Assembly: GCA_963920705.1 (NCBI GenBank) | Contig: OY987231.1 | Location: 16,407,024 to 16,471,023 of the forward strand | Origin: Odiellus spinosus | Lineage: Eukaryota; Arthropoda; Arachnida; Opiliones; Phalangiidae | Length of the DNA stretch: 64,000 nt | Direction of reading: 5' to 3' | In this document: in pieces, positions 48,734-59,762 of the stretch | Numbering within the stretch: position 1 is the stretch's first letter | How the letters are laid out: each line of letters opens with the position of its first letter | Notes under the pieces: generated by a model | Seen by the model: the letters and a program-made list of their open reading frames with translations, nothing else | Database searches by the model: none | What the model was told of the DNA's origin: nothing | Translations under genes and position numbers: made by a program

Positions 48734-49704
48734 GTGGTTGTTTTCTGGCAAGTGGATGTCAGACAAAAGTACGAAATATCGCTATAGCTTAAAGCATGAC
48801 CCCGGTAACGAACCACTAGCCAGCGTTCAAATGTATCCTAGTGGCACTTTTTGGAAACCGCAAAAAGTTATACTTCCTTTAAGGGATTTTAGGAATGACC
48901 CCCCCATATCAGACCACTAAGCAGCACTTAAAATTTGCAGAGACGGAGGGAGGGGGTGGGGGAGCCAGAACACATTTTAACCAAATGAATTGAGGATTTT
49001 ATACTTTTTTAAAGGGAATATAAAACCTAAACATCACTGATAGTTCGTTTTTTTTTTTTTTTTTTTTTTTCGAAGGACGTTATACTGTCTTTAAATTAAC
49101 CCACTAATTTAAAGGCTCTAACTAACGATATTTAATTACCAGAGAACTCACTCAAGATCAAGACTTCGGTTTAATAGGCAACTTTCTTTGAAAGAAGTTA
49201 ATTTTAAGCACGACACATTGCTATTAATGAAATAAAAACTAACCCAAACACCCACTTTACGTCATATTAGTTTAAAAATCGATAAAGTTTGGTTTTTAAG
49301 CTATTTAAGTACTAAAAATACGCATATTTGGGAATTACTGGCTAATTATAATTATTAAATGGGTTTATACCGTAAGACCTACCAAAGCCTTTTCAAGATG
49401 ATTAATTCTGGTACCTCGCTGCTAAAATAAGTTAGTTCAATGTTCGACTGAAAATGACCATCGAGATTTGGGGGAGGAGGGGGCTCTATTCTCTCTCGAA
49501 ACCGCTTTAACCCAATGTTTTGTGTTTTCATTGTAAAAATCTAGTGTCCCCGTCCCAGATATTAAGCTTAAAGTCTCCCCCTCTGTCGTATCATGTAAAT
49601 GCATTCGTCTTGACTTCTACCAGTGCGCATATTAAGATATAATCTAACGAAAGTTTAAAGTATGTTACAAAGAAAACCACCGTGAATGGTGATGGTAAAA
49701 ATAT
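48734..49704. other. Intergenic stretch
   Basis: It contains a long T run at about 49049-49070 and otherwise AT-rich sequence. No gene or further element was recognised between the MITE pair and the 3' end of the hnRNP gene. Confidence 0.5.
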
Positions 49705-49710
49705 TTTATT
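49705..49710 (-). terminator. Poly(A) signal of the hnRNP gene
   Basis: AATAAA on the minus strand lies about 174 bp after the TGA stop of the last exon. Confidence 0.5.
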
Positions 49711-49883
49711 ACGGAAAACATCTCCCGTTGCACTATATACAATGAATAAAAAATGAATTAAGGTTTGAAACACCAATCAAGACGGTGTAACAAAATGGTG
49801 GCGAAGACGAGAAGCATTCACATGATAAACAAAAACCATTTTTCGGGGATGGGTCACGGAGATGGGAGAACTTGAGTTTTGTT

Positions 49884-52800
49884 TCAACGACTGTACGGAT
49901 GGTAGCCGTGATTTCCCCCTCCGCCTCCACCACCTCGCCTGGATTTTCCGTAACCACTCTGTTGTTGACCTGTTGAACGTCAACGAATTACTCTGTATTT
50001 ATTTTGTTTTGGTTAAGAACCGATTCATCCTTGATCACCTTCAATCGACCCTTACATCCCCAAAAACGACACTAGCGCAAAGGGGGGCGCCAGAATGTTC
50101 AAAACCGAGAATAAAAGAAACGTGTGAACAAAAAAATATTCAATTTATAAAAAAAAAAAAAAAAATGGTTGAGAGCTTCATTTTTCAAAAATACAAGCAC
50201 AATCCAAAAAAAAAAGGCGGTATCCAACTATTCAGACTAGATAAAATTAGTTTGCGTTTATAAGTTTTTAAAAAAGCTTGCATATAGTTCTTCACTTTTT
50301 TTTCCAAACTATTTACAACTGTACAAGTAAAAAAACTGAGTACGAGGAACTACCAAAAGTTCGCGATGTAGCAAAATAAGCCGAATAATTGGACACCGCT
50401 CACATCTCTAGTATCAATAAGGAACATAAGGGTACCGAATAAAAGATAAGGTAACTCGTGATTTTCAGTGATCAAGGTTTTTTTCTCCTATTCAACCTGT
50501 TACTACCATTATTGTCATAGCCACCCTGGCCGTAGTTTCCCCAGCCACTGTAATCGTAGCTGCCATATCCTCCTCCGTACCCTCCGCCATAGCCACTATA
50601 GTCGTAATTTCCATAACCCTGATTGTAACCTCCGTAACCTTGACCGTAACCGCCGTATCCTTGATTGTATCCTCCGTATCCTTGTCCCCAACTTTGGCCT
50701 CCGTAACCACCTAGGTTGGGAAGAAAAAAAAGTTACGAAACTACTCCAAATGACAGAGCAGAACCTAAGGAACGTGCGAGTCTTACTCAAAGTCCATTAC
50801 GAATACTACATTTAGGTAGTGAATATAAAATTGTACAGTGTAAGACCTTGTGTAGCTAAGTTTGTAAGGGGCTTTAAGTAACATTTGATTTACGAGATCT
50901 AGAGACAAGACAAGAATCGAGTAATGTTGCGTGTTTTCTTTAACAGGAATCTATAGAGTTTAATTGTGAATCACGCGAGAATCCAGTGTTTTATTTATAG
51001 GGCTTAAGATTCTACAAATCCCTGTTAAGCCTACTTTCCAAGTAAGTTAGAACTTGATTTCTATCTTACATTGGTTTGGAACTTCCTTACTAATGGATTA
51101 ACCCTAAACACTAAGGTATCAATAGTAAAATATTTAAGAGAGGAGAGTCCTGAAAAATTCAGTCCATCTACAAGATATCACAAATGTTACTTATGCTTAA
51201 CAAGTCACGAATAAGCTGGTCTGAGATCTGGACTAAGAGCAACTAACCACGACCTTGGTCCTCCCTCTAGTGAACCCCCATAGTAATCAAAACCCAAAGC
51301 ACCGCGAGTTGATCTTGCATCGGGCTTCGGCGCAGCCTTCTTAATGTCGCAGTCTTTGCTGCCTATTTTCTGTTTAGGTTGCTTGCAAACTTCATCAACA
51401 GCTTCTTCCGTTTCAAAAGTAATGAAACAAAATTGTCTACGTTGGTTTTTCATTTTGTCAAAGGGAAGCTCGATACTCTCAACCTAAGAAAAAAAATAAA
51501 AAAATGCCATTGTGAATTTTCATTGCAGTCCAAAATAAATAAGGCCTTTGCGTCATACCTTTCCATATTTCTCGAAGTAAGCTTTAATGTCAGCTTCAGG
51601 AATGTCAGGTTCCAAACCACCAACAAAAATTTTCTTAATTCCGGGTCTGGCTTTGGCTCGTTTGGGATCTACTTGTTTACCCTTTACCGTATGAGGTCCA
51701 TCTTTTAAAACCTGAAACGAAAAGTAAATTGAGTATGGCTCTAGATGAAACAATCTAAAAACTTACAGCTTCTACACCTTCTTGCGAAGCAAAAGTCACA
51801 AATCCAAAACCCCTAGATTTTCTGGTTGTTGGATCAGTTTTAATGTTAACATCTACAATCTCGCCAAATTTCGAGAAGTATTCTTTTAAATCGCCTAAAA
51901 ATAATACACCAAATTTGTTAATTACAATAATTAAATTCGTTAAGGAGAAAACACAACGACTAAAAGTGATTTTCTACCGATTACTTGCCCACTAGTAAAA
52001 TTTAAAGGTTACAAATCATTTTTAAACTTAACATTGATCAACCTGATTTAATTAGGGTTTTTCCCAATTGATCTCTGGAGGGTTTAGATTCGTTGAGACC
52101 TCAAAATACCCTATTTTCTAGCTGAATATTGTTCGAAATCTTTATTCCTAGCAAATTAGGCCTATTTCAAATCAATAGAAAATCCCTTGTTTGGGCGGCA
52201 TTCTCCCTTTACGCATCTTAGCAAAAGAAACTACTTACTAGCTTCCGTTTCCCAACTAATTCCGCCAACAAACAGCTTCCTAAAAAGAGGAAATATTTTG
52301 TTACTCTCGTGGAAATACAAAATTGGTCAGAACTAAAAAAATACGAAAATTAGAACTTGGGGATGACCGCTGGAATTTAAAATTTTAACTTTAAATTGAT
52401 CAAAAAGAGAATTGTACGGAAATTTTCTGAAAAAACTTTGGAAAGAGAAATTATGACCCCCTTAAATTTTAAAGAAATTTAAGTTACCCCCGCAATTTCA
52501 TAGAAAAAAATCAACTCAAACGAGTTGCAAATATGGGAGAGCTTAGTGTGATGATATCGCGAGAAAAATAAATGCGGATTAAGAGTCTTAAATACACTTA
52601 AATTGCGTTAGCAAGGGGTAGGTACAGTTAAAATTACTCTTGTTATGAAATTTTAAAACATTAACTTTACATTGCTTTCAATATTTTTTTATCGCTTTTT
52701 ACAAAATTTAAAATTACAATTTTAAGAATTTATTTCAAAAAAAAGTTACAGTTACTGATTTTTACCAAGAAAAACAATTACAAGGATTTTGAGTTTTTTA

Positions 52801-55800
52801 TTTTCTGGAAATGGACCTTGGAATTAAAACTCCCGCTTATTATCTCGATTAAGTTAACGTGTGCTTCACAATTATGTGCTCTACATCAACTTTCCCCAGT
52901 ACGGTAGTTGATCATACATCATACCTGCCAACATGAGAACAGCGCATCCACATCAACGAACACTGTCAGATTCAGCCCGGACCAGAGAGAATCGGTCGAC
53001 ACCAGGATATTCATCGCAGGATCCAAGTTCTTCAATTTTGGATGGATAGTTCGTATTAACTACGTGGTATAGTATACGGGATAGTTGGAAAATTATCTAA
53101 AGCCTAATGTTTATCCGACTGGTCACGAAGGATTCAATGTTTAACGAAATTTAAATAAAGTATAAACTACGGTATCGTGTCCTACTCGTAGTTTTAAACA
53201 GAAGTTTCGTTCTTAAATATTTAAAATTTTGGATTTAAGCCATTTCAGTTCTTTTAGGCATAAAACGACTTAAAAATTACAAAATGAAGCCATGTACGAA
53301 TTCGAAATAGAAGTTTAAGTAAAATATTTAAAGCAAAAACGTTGTAAATTTTTTGCTTTAACGCAGATATCTCAACTTAAGAATCTAATGAGATTAAAAA
53401 AACCAAAAAAAAAAACTGCTGAGTCTATATTAGAAGCTTAACTCCTGCAAGGTTTTAGGAAAAATTGAAAATTCATTATTAAACATCAAAGATTATCACG
53501 GATTTCATGCAATTCAATACTGGCTTTTAAAGTTCTAATTTTCATTTTATGCGGATTTTAAAATGTTGATGAGCTTTCAAGGGATACCTGTACCAAGATA
53601 GCATGCGTAAAAATACTTTGGTTTCTTTTAAAATGTACGTCGTTCCTGCAAAACTACAGCTTACGAGACAATAGGAAAATAATATTGGGTAATCCCTTCA
53701 TCCCTACTTTTAGCTCTATTGCATTTAATCCAGGGACTATAGTTAGAACCAACTTTTAAGTTACACTAAGGCGAAATGAGGTAATTCCACATAAACAACT
53801 GTAAAATGTGTATTTCAACTACCTTTGGGGATTTAAGGCAAGTACAAAACTGGACTCCCCCTTCCTCAAAAAAAAAAAAAAATAGATACAAGACTATGAT
53901 TGGACAATGAAATTTCAAAAATAGAGTGCAATCAGTTATTCTATCTTGGAATCACAGCTGTCACTTAACTACTCTAAGCAATATGCGTACACACGTGGAT
54001 TACACAAAGTAATGAAAAAAATTGGTTTTATTTGATACAAATGCGTCTAGGAGAATACTAGTCATCAATAAAACTTTCCAGAAAATTAAATTTTGGGCCT
54101 ATGTGCCATCTGAAACTGCCCGTGTGGCTGTTACTTTTCAAACGCATGCATACGCTTTAACTTGGATGTTCTAGTAAGATTTATTGAGGACTTTTAAACT
54201 TAGCATTCATTATCAAATAGAAGCAATTTGTTTAATCATGCTCTACATTTAAGAACCCAGTATACTGGCTTTTTCAGCTACCATTTAGAGTAAATTTTTC
54301 AATGGTCCAGATTACTAGAATTAGCGTTATTGGAAGGCTTGTAAATAAGTTATTTGTCATATTTTGTAACGAGAATGCCACTAAAGGTTATTCTGAAAGC
54401 ACTCTATGGATAGCCGTCACCTCTTATTTAAACGTGACAAATGGTTTGGATTATTTTATATTTATTAAAACTTTTGAAAGAACGTATATAAGCCAATTAT
54501 CGTAAATTAGCCCATCTTTTGAGGGGATATAGAAAAGTTTCTTACCCGCCACCGTTAAGAGAGAAAAAAAAAAAGACAGATTGGGAGTTTTACATTTTAT
54601 AAGAGACTAAGATATGCGCGAGATTTGATAGAAAATATTTATTAAACAATTGTACGAATTTTGATGTGCGAGTATTTTGGCAGTACCAATTTATTTTTAC
54701 CAAACAATAAGAATTCAAGCCATAGAAGTATAATCAGATTGAAATACACGGGACCAGGGTTTTCAAACATTTAAAATCACGCTAAGTGGCATTTAAACGA
54801 TAGTTATTTGTTATGTTTTATAATACACTAACAATAAATGCCACTTTACTGGTAATCTTCACAAATAGTGCCAGTCTTTGTAAAATTGGATAAATAACAG
54901 CAACAGGGACCATCTGGTAGATTACTTAAGCTATATACACGGCTAAGCAATCTATGTGATGCAAAGTCACGCATAAGTTATGTCCTTTAATTTTTGTGTA
55001 GGGATTTAAATTCAAATAAACAAATTTTTATAGCAAGTGCCATACCCCATCAGACCCTCTAACTTTTTATACGGATAGTGGAATATAATCCCATAGTTCG
55101 ACCATAAATTTAAATCCAAATTTTAAAGCAGACAAGTTATTTTTGGCTCTTAAGCATAGAATGACAGCTCCCAGTCCTTATCAGCGAGTGAACATGACCG
55201 GTATTTGCCTATCATAACTGAAAACCACTGGTCATGCGTGAAACATTCTGAATTTATGGCATTCTTAATACGTTAAAAAACACTTTATGTTATTCAATGT
55301 TTACACGTTGTTACCTTATTATTCACCACTAAATATTTCCTCCAAAAACTAATTTCCACTAAATGTTTTTTATTTTGTCAGTTATTTGGCAGTAGGTGAA
55401 ACCCGGCATAATTTATCATAAGACGTTTAAGGTCAAAATTCAAAATTAAGTTTTACATTGAATTACAGACGAATTACTTTCAGAAACGTGAAAATGATCG
55501 CAATAAAGTAAGATATATATAAGTATTTATTAGATTTAGATTTAATACTAAGCGATGACTTCAGATTTTAAATACCGGCGTTTCGGTCAAACCAACGACA
55601 AAGGGAACAGGCGCCATGACTCCCCTACCGCCAAAATCGCGTCCCTATCTTTATAGGCCTACCGCTAAAATTTTTTCAACAGCCGAATTGTCATTTTAAA
55701 TAGGTGATAGAAAAATAAAGAAATTTGTGATTACTGTCTGGATTTAGCGTCCAATACTTGCCTTTCTTCCTCCGAATCGCTTTTATTTATGCCGGATTTG

Positions 55801-55970
55801 GAATCTCCATTGTTTCCTTGACCGTTCTCGTTGGACGCTTCGCCACCCCCGGCCTCGTCTTGCTGTTCGCCGTCTTGGGCGTAGCCATCGTCGCCATATC
55901 CTTCGTTATATTCGTACTGTTGATCTTCGCCGGCATAATCGCCGTCTCCGTATTGTTGGTCATCTGCCAT
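49884..55970 (-). CDS. HNRNPD: hnRNP D/AB (squid/AUF1)-type RNA-binding protein
   Basis: Seven coding exons: 55762-55970, 52239-52279, 51767-51894, 51559-51711, 51303-51483 (donor uncertain), 50507-50710 and 49884-49969; about 333 aa. The protein binds AU-rich and other mRNA elements and acts in mRNA stability, splicing and localisation in nucleus and cytoplasm. An acidic Gly/Gln-rich N-terminus (1-69) precedes RRM1 (RNP2 [12 protein letters not shown]1 [10 protein letters not shown]) and RRM2 (RNP2 KIFVGGL, RNP1 RRQFCFITF). A Gly-Tyr-rich tail follows, ending [13 protein letters not shown]...YHPYSR, close to the vertebrate AUF1 tail NQQSGYGKVSRRGG. Intron 1 uses a GC donor (AAAG|GCAAGT), the only choice that keeps RRM1 in frame. 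The exon 5 donor must be in phase 1: CGCG|GTGCTT at 51302 was chosen, but two weaker sites just downstream also fit. HNRNPAB or HNRNPDL orthology is equally possible. Confidence 0.9.
51205..51302 (-). CDS. Alternative C-terminus by read-through of hnRNP exon 5
   Basis: Past the chosen donor the exon 5 frame stays open for 33 more residues (starting [18 protein letters not shown]) and ends at TGA. The Gly/Tyr content resembles the regular tail, so this could be a real intron-retention or alternative-3'-end isoform, or the true donor could lie inside this segment. Confidence 0.35.
52280..55761 (-). other. Large intron 1 of the hnRNP gene
   Basis: The 3.5-kb intron begins with GC and ends TTTTTAG. 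It is AT-rich except for a block at about 52875-53060 with clearly higher GC. On the minus strand that block has an open frame reading [17 protein letters not shown] that ends at CAG|GTATGA (52925). The block is not recognised. It may be an alternative exon or an old insertion. Confidence 0.5.
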
Positions 55971-56360
55971 TATTGTTCAACAAAACTAGAACGAATATAT
56001 CTAAAGTTTCAAGATACACTAATTTTCATTCGCGGTTAAATACCAATTTAAATCGTCATAAAAATTTAAATTGAATCGCGACTCGTTACGAAGAGCGATA
56101 CCCTACGATCGCGTGGAATACTTTAATGGCGGACGCCGGACGGATAGATTGGAAAGAAAGAGAAATACTGAGAAAGAAATCACGTGATTCACGTAGCAGG
56201 GCTACCAGATCCAACCCGGCGAATCGCTAATATTATTGCCAGTTTTTATGTACAGCTTTATTTGCTGGAAGCAAATGTTGAATATGAAATTTCAAACAGT
56301 TTATTCGTTAGTTTTTACAATAATATTTTAATAAATATATAAACATGAGATTGCATTATA
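55971..56360 (-). promoter_or_regulatory. hnRNP promoter and 5' UTR region
   Basis: Only about 460 bp separate the hnRNP start codon from the stop of the upstream gene. CpG-bearing sequence at 56100-56215 (GGCGGACGCCGG, and CACGTG at 56181-56186 within ATCACGTGATTCACG) is the likely promoter. No TATA box was seen, as expected for a housekeeping gene. Confidence 0.4.
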
Positions 56361-56366
56361 TTTATT
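56361..56366 (-). terminator. Poly(A) signal of the glycine-rich secreted protein gene
   Basis: AATAAA on the minus strand lies about 63 bp after the TAG stop. A second one lies at 56300-56305. Confidence 0.5.
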
Positions 56367-56428
56367 AAGAAAATTTGTTTTATATTTCAAATAACAAATG
56401 GTAAATTTCAATTAAACAATACGCTTTA

Positions 56429-59400
56429 CTATCCTTGAAGCCTCGCGCCTCCTGCTGTACTGATAGTTCTTCCACCTTGCATATTTGAAGCGGTGCGAAA
56501 GCCTTGAGTACTTCCACCCGGAATTACTCTCATATTACTGACAGGAATTTGGTAACCTTGACCCATTCTCGTTCCTCCCGTTGACATGCCACCACTTTGA
56601 ACAACTTGCATACCACTGGCAGGAATGTACGAACCACCACCTTGAGCCACTCTCATTGCTCCCGTTGACATTCCACCACCTTGAGCCACTCTCATTGCTC
56701 CCGTTGACATTCCACCACTTTGAACTACTCTCATTCCGGGCATTACTTGTTGAGTTTGAACCATTCTCATTCCACTCGTGGGTACATACGTAACTCTTTG
56801 ACCTCCGCCTATATAATGGTGAAACTATGATATACCAATATGTTCAACGAAACTAAAGGTTATTTACCTTGTTGCATAACGACCTGCCTGCTTCCACCAG
56901 AGCCAATATTAGATCCAACCTTTGCGGTTTCAAGTTTTCCTTTTAAATTTTTCAAAAATTTGCCTCCTTGGGGACCACCTCGAATCACAGTTGAGCCACC
57001 ATTTGACCCTTGTACATTTCCAGCTTTGCGACCACCGCCTCCAAGTCGACCGCCCCCTACAGCTCCTCCCCTACCACTCCCACCTCCTCCCCCTCCCCTA
57101 CCACTTCCACCGCCTCCCACAACCCTACCATTCCCACCTCCTCCTCCTCCCTTACCACTCCCACCTCCACCACGACTAACTTTACCTTTTCCACTACCTC
57201 CCGAATTTCCACCAACTCTAGCATTACCACCTCCCACATTCATACCACTTCCTCCGCCTTGTACGTTAGCTCCCCCGTTAGGATATCCGCCTTGCATGTT
57301 TCCCCCTCCGTTAGGATATCCGCCTTGCATGTTTCCCCCTCCGTTAGGATATCCACCTTGCATGTTTCCTCCTCCGTTAGGATATCCACCTTGCATGTTT
57401 CCTCCTCCGTTAGAATATCCACCTTGCATGTTTCCTCCTCCATTTGGATATCCGCCTTGCATGTTTCCTCCTCCATTTGGATATCCGCCTTGCATGTTTC
57501 CTCCTCCATTTGGATATCCGCCTTGCATGTTTCCTCCTCCGTTAGAATATCCGCCTTGCATGTTTCCTCCGCCCTGTATATTTGGGCCACCCATTTGGTA
57601 ACCGGGTTGCTGCATGACAACTGTTCCTGCTGGATAACCAGGTTGCTGCATGACTACTGCTCCTGCTGGATAACCAGGTTGTTGCATGACTACGGTTCCA
57701 GCTGGATAAGTAGGTTGCTGCATGATTACAGTTCCTGCTGGATAAGCAGGTTGCTGCATGATAACTGTTCCTGCAGGATAAGCAGGTTGCTGCATGACTA
57801 CCGTTCCAGCTGGATAACCAGGTTGCTGCATGACTACTGTTCCTGCTGGATAGCCACCTTGGATATTCGCTACACCAGTTGGATACTGACCACCGATGTT
57901 ACCTCTGTTACCTCCGGCGTTTAAACCACCTCCTCCCAAATTGGCCCCACCACCTCCCAAGTTAGCCCCTCCGCTACCTCCTCCTAAACCACCACCTCCT
58001 CCTAAGCCACCACCTCCTCCTAAGCCACCACCTCCTAAACTACCACCTCCTCCACTCAGACCTCCTCCTAAACCACCACCTCCGGATAATCCTCCGTCTA
58101 AGCCACCGCTCCCGCTGGCTCCACCTAGACTGGCGCTTCCGCTACCCCCAGGTAGCCCTCCTGATAATCCTCCGTCTAAGCCACCGCTTCCTCCGGCTCC
58201 GCCTAGACTGGCACTTCCGCTACCCTTAGGTAGCCCTCCGGATAATCCTCCGTCTAAGCCACCGCTTCCGCTACCCTTAGGTAGCCCTCCGGATAATCCT
58301 CCGTCTAAGCCACCGCTCCCGCTGGCTCCGCCTAAACTGGCGCTTCCGCTACCCCCAGGTAGCCCTCCGGATAATCCTCCGTCTAAGCCACCGCTTCCGC
58401 TGGCTCCGCCTAAACTGGCGCTACCGCTGCCCGCAGGTAGCCCTCCGGATAATCCTCCGTCTAAGCCACCGCTTCCGCTGGCTCCGCCTAAACTGGCGCT
58501 TCCGCTACCCCCAGGTAGCCCTCCGGATAATCCTCCGTCTAAGCCACCGCTTCCGCTGGCTCCGCCTAAACTGGCGCTTCCGCTACCCCCAGGTAGCCCT
58601 CCGGATAATCCTCCGTCTAAGCCACCGCTTCCGCTGGCTCCGCCTAAACTGGCGCTTCCGCTACCCCCAGGTAGCCCTCCGGATAATCCTCCGTCTAAGC
58701 CACCGCTTCCGCTAGCTCCGCCTAGACTGGCGCTTCCGCTACCCCCAGGTAGCCCTCCGGATAATCCTCCGTCTAAGCCACCGCTTCCGCTGGCTCCGCC
58801 TAGACTGGCGCTTCCGCTACCCCCAGGTAGCCCTCCGGATAATCCTCCGTCTAAGCCACCGCTTCCGCTGGCTCCGCCTAAACTGGCGCTTCCGCTACCC
58901 CCAGGTAGCCCTCCGGATAATCCTCCGTCTAAGCCACCGCTTCCGCTAGCTCCGCCTAGACTGGCGCTTCCGCTACCCCCAGGTAGCCCTCCGGATAATC
59001 CTCCGTCTAAGCCACCGCTTCCGCTGGCTCCGCCTAGACTGGCGCTTCCGCTACCCCCAGGTAGCCCTCCGGATAATCCTCCGTCTAAGCCACCGCTTCC
59101 GCTAGCTCCGCCTAGACTGCCGCTTCCGCTACCCCCAGGTAGCCCTCCGGATAATCCTCCGTCTAAGCCACCGCTTCCGCTGGCTCCGCCTAGACTGGCG
59201 CTTCCGCTACCCCCAGGTAGCCCTCCAGATAATCCTCCGTCTAAGCCACCGCTTCCGCCGGCTCCGCCTAAACTGGCGCTTCCGCTACCCCCAGGTAGCC
59301 CTCCGGATAATCCTCCGTCTAAGCCACCGCTTCCGCTGGCTCCGCCTAAACTGGCGCTTCCGCTACCCCCAGGTAGCCCTCCGGATAATCCTCCGTCTAA

Positions 59401-59595
59401 GCCACCGCTTCCGCTGGCTCCGCCTAGACTGGCGCTTCCGCTACCTCCGGATAACCCTCCGCCTAAACTACCGCTTCCTCCGCCTAGATTGGCACTTCCA
59501 CCGTCACTAGATAAGCTTCCACTACCACTACCTACGCTTCCACTCAGCTGACAATTTGAGTTCGTTACCAAAGCCAGAATAATTACTAACCACAT
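56429..59595 (-). CDS. Secreted glycine-rich repetitive protein (matrix, silk or glue-like)
   Basis: Two exons (56868-59595 and 56429-56808) join at CAAG|GTAAAT in phase 1 to about 1035 aa. Residues 1-15 (MWLVIILALVTNSNC) look like a signal peptide, with Gln as the likely mature first residue. Then follow: a 26-residue repeat built on GGSGSASLGG, ASGSGGLDGG and LSGGLP, about 17 copies plus one short one (to residue ~505); a poly-Gly linker; seven copies of YPAGTVVMQQP (~578-662); nine copies of NMQGGYPNGGG (~670-780); a Lys/Arg/Gly block (~785-865); and in exon 2 a GGMSTGAMRVAQG repeat. The mature chain has no Cys or Trp. No known family is recognised. Composition suggests an extracellular structural or adhesive protein such as a silk, byssus, cuticle or shell matrix protein. 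A TATA box and a CRE lie upstream. The long proline-rich plus-strand frames here are shadows of the repeat. Confidence 0.88.
58083..59445. repeat. 78-bp tandem coding repeat
   Basis: The repeat domain of the secreted protein is a 78-bp array with about 17 units. Units are nearly identical in nucleotides, including synonymous sites, apart from a few fixed variants (for example GCTAGCTCCGCC against GCTGGCTCCGCC) shared by scattered units. One unit lacks 27 bp. The pattern indicates recent homogenisation by unequal exchange or gene conversion. Confidence 0.9.
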
Positions 59596-59701
59596 CGTGG
59601 TTGTGGCTTTTAGCTTCCGAATTACAATGATACTCTTATTTATGGGAATCTAAATTCGCAAAGAATGACTTATTGTTCGCGGGAATGAAATGATAGTGAA
59701 A

Positions 59702-59709
59702 CTTTTATA
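59702..59709 (-). promoter_or_regulatory. TATA box of the glycine-rich protein gene
   Basis: TATAAAAG on the minus strand lies 107 bp upstream of the ATG. A start about 30 bp downstream would give a 5' UTR of about 75 nt. This is a strong consensus and is consistent with a highly expressed, tissue-specific gene. Confidence 0.6.
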
Positions 59710-59754
59710 TTGTCCTAATGAGCGAATATTAGATTTAATTTAGGGGTATAGTAG

Positions 59755-59762
59755 TGACGTCA
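59755..59762. promoter_or_regulatory. CRE-like palindrome TGACGTCA
   Basis: A perfect cAMP-response element lies 45 bp upstream of the TATA box of the secreted glycine-rich protein gene, a typical promoter-proximal position. Its function is inferred from motif and position only. Confidence 0.45.

Noticed and set aside
47627-48816. Matching open frames containing KKDQIRRGKVGTARLLL on both strands
   Set aside because: They are translations of the two inverted MITE family B copies, not a duplicated gene.
49733-49983. Minus-strand frames of 74 and 68 codons at the hnRNP 3' end
   Set aside because: The true frame here is the third one, [13 protein letters not shown] to the stop at 49884, which splices in phase to exon 6. 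The longer frames are shadows.
50492-50790. Minus-strand frames of 72 and 64 codons over hnRNP exon 6
   Set aside because: They are out of frame with the Gly-Tyr-rich tail that joins exons 5 and 7 correctly.
57896-59551. Long proline-rich open frame of 551 codons on the plus strand, and further long plus-strand frames at 56840-57924
   Set aside because: They are antisense shadows of the 78-bp and 36-bp coding repeats of the minus-strand secreted protein, which has a signal peptide, promoter and splice sites. Repeat periodicity divisible by three keeps all frames open.
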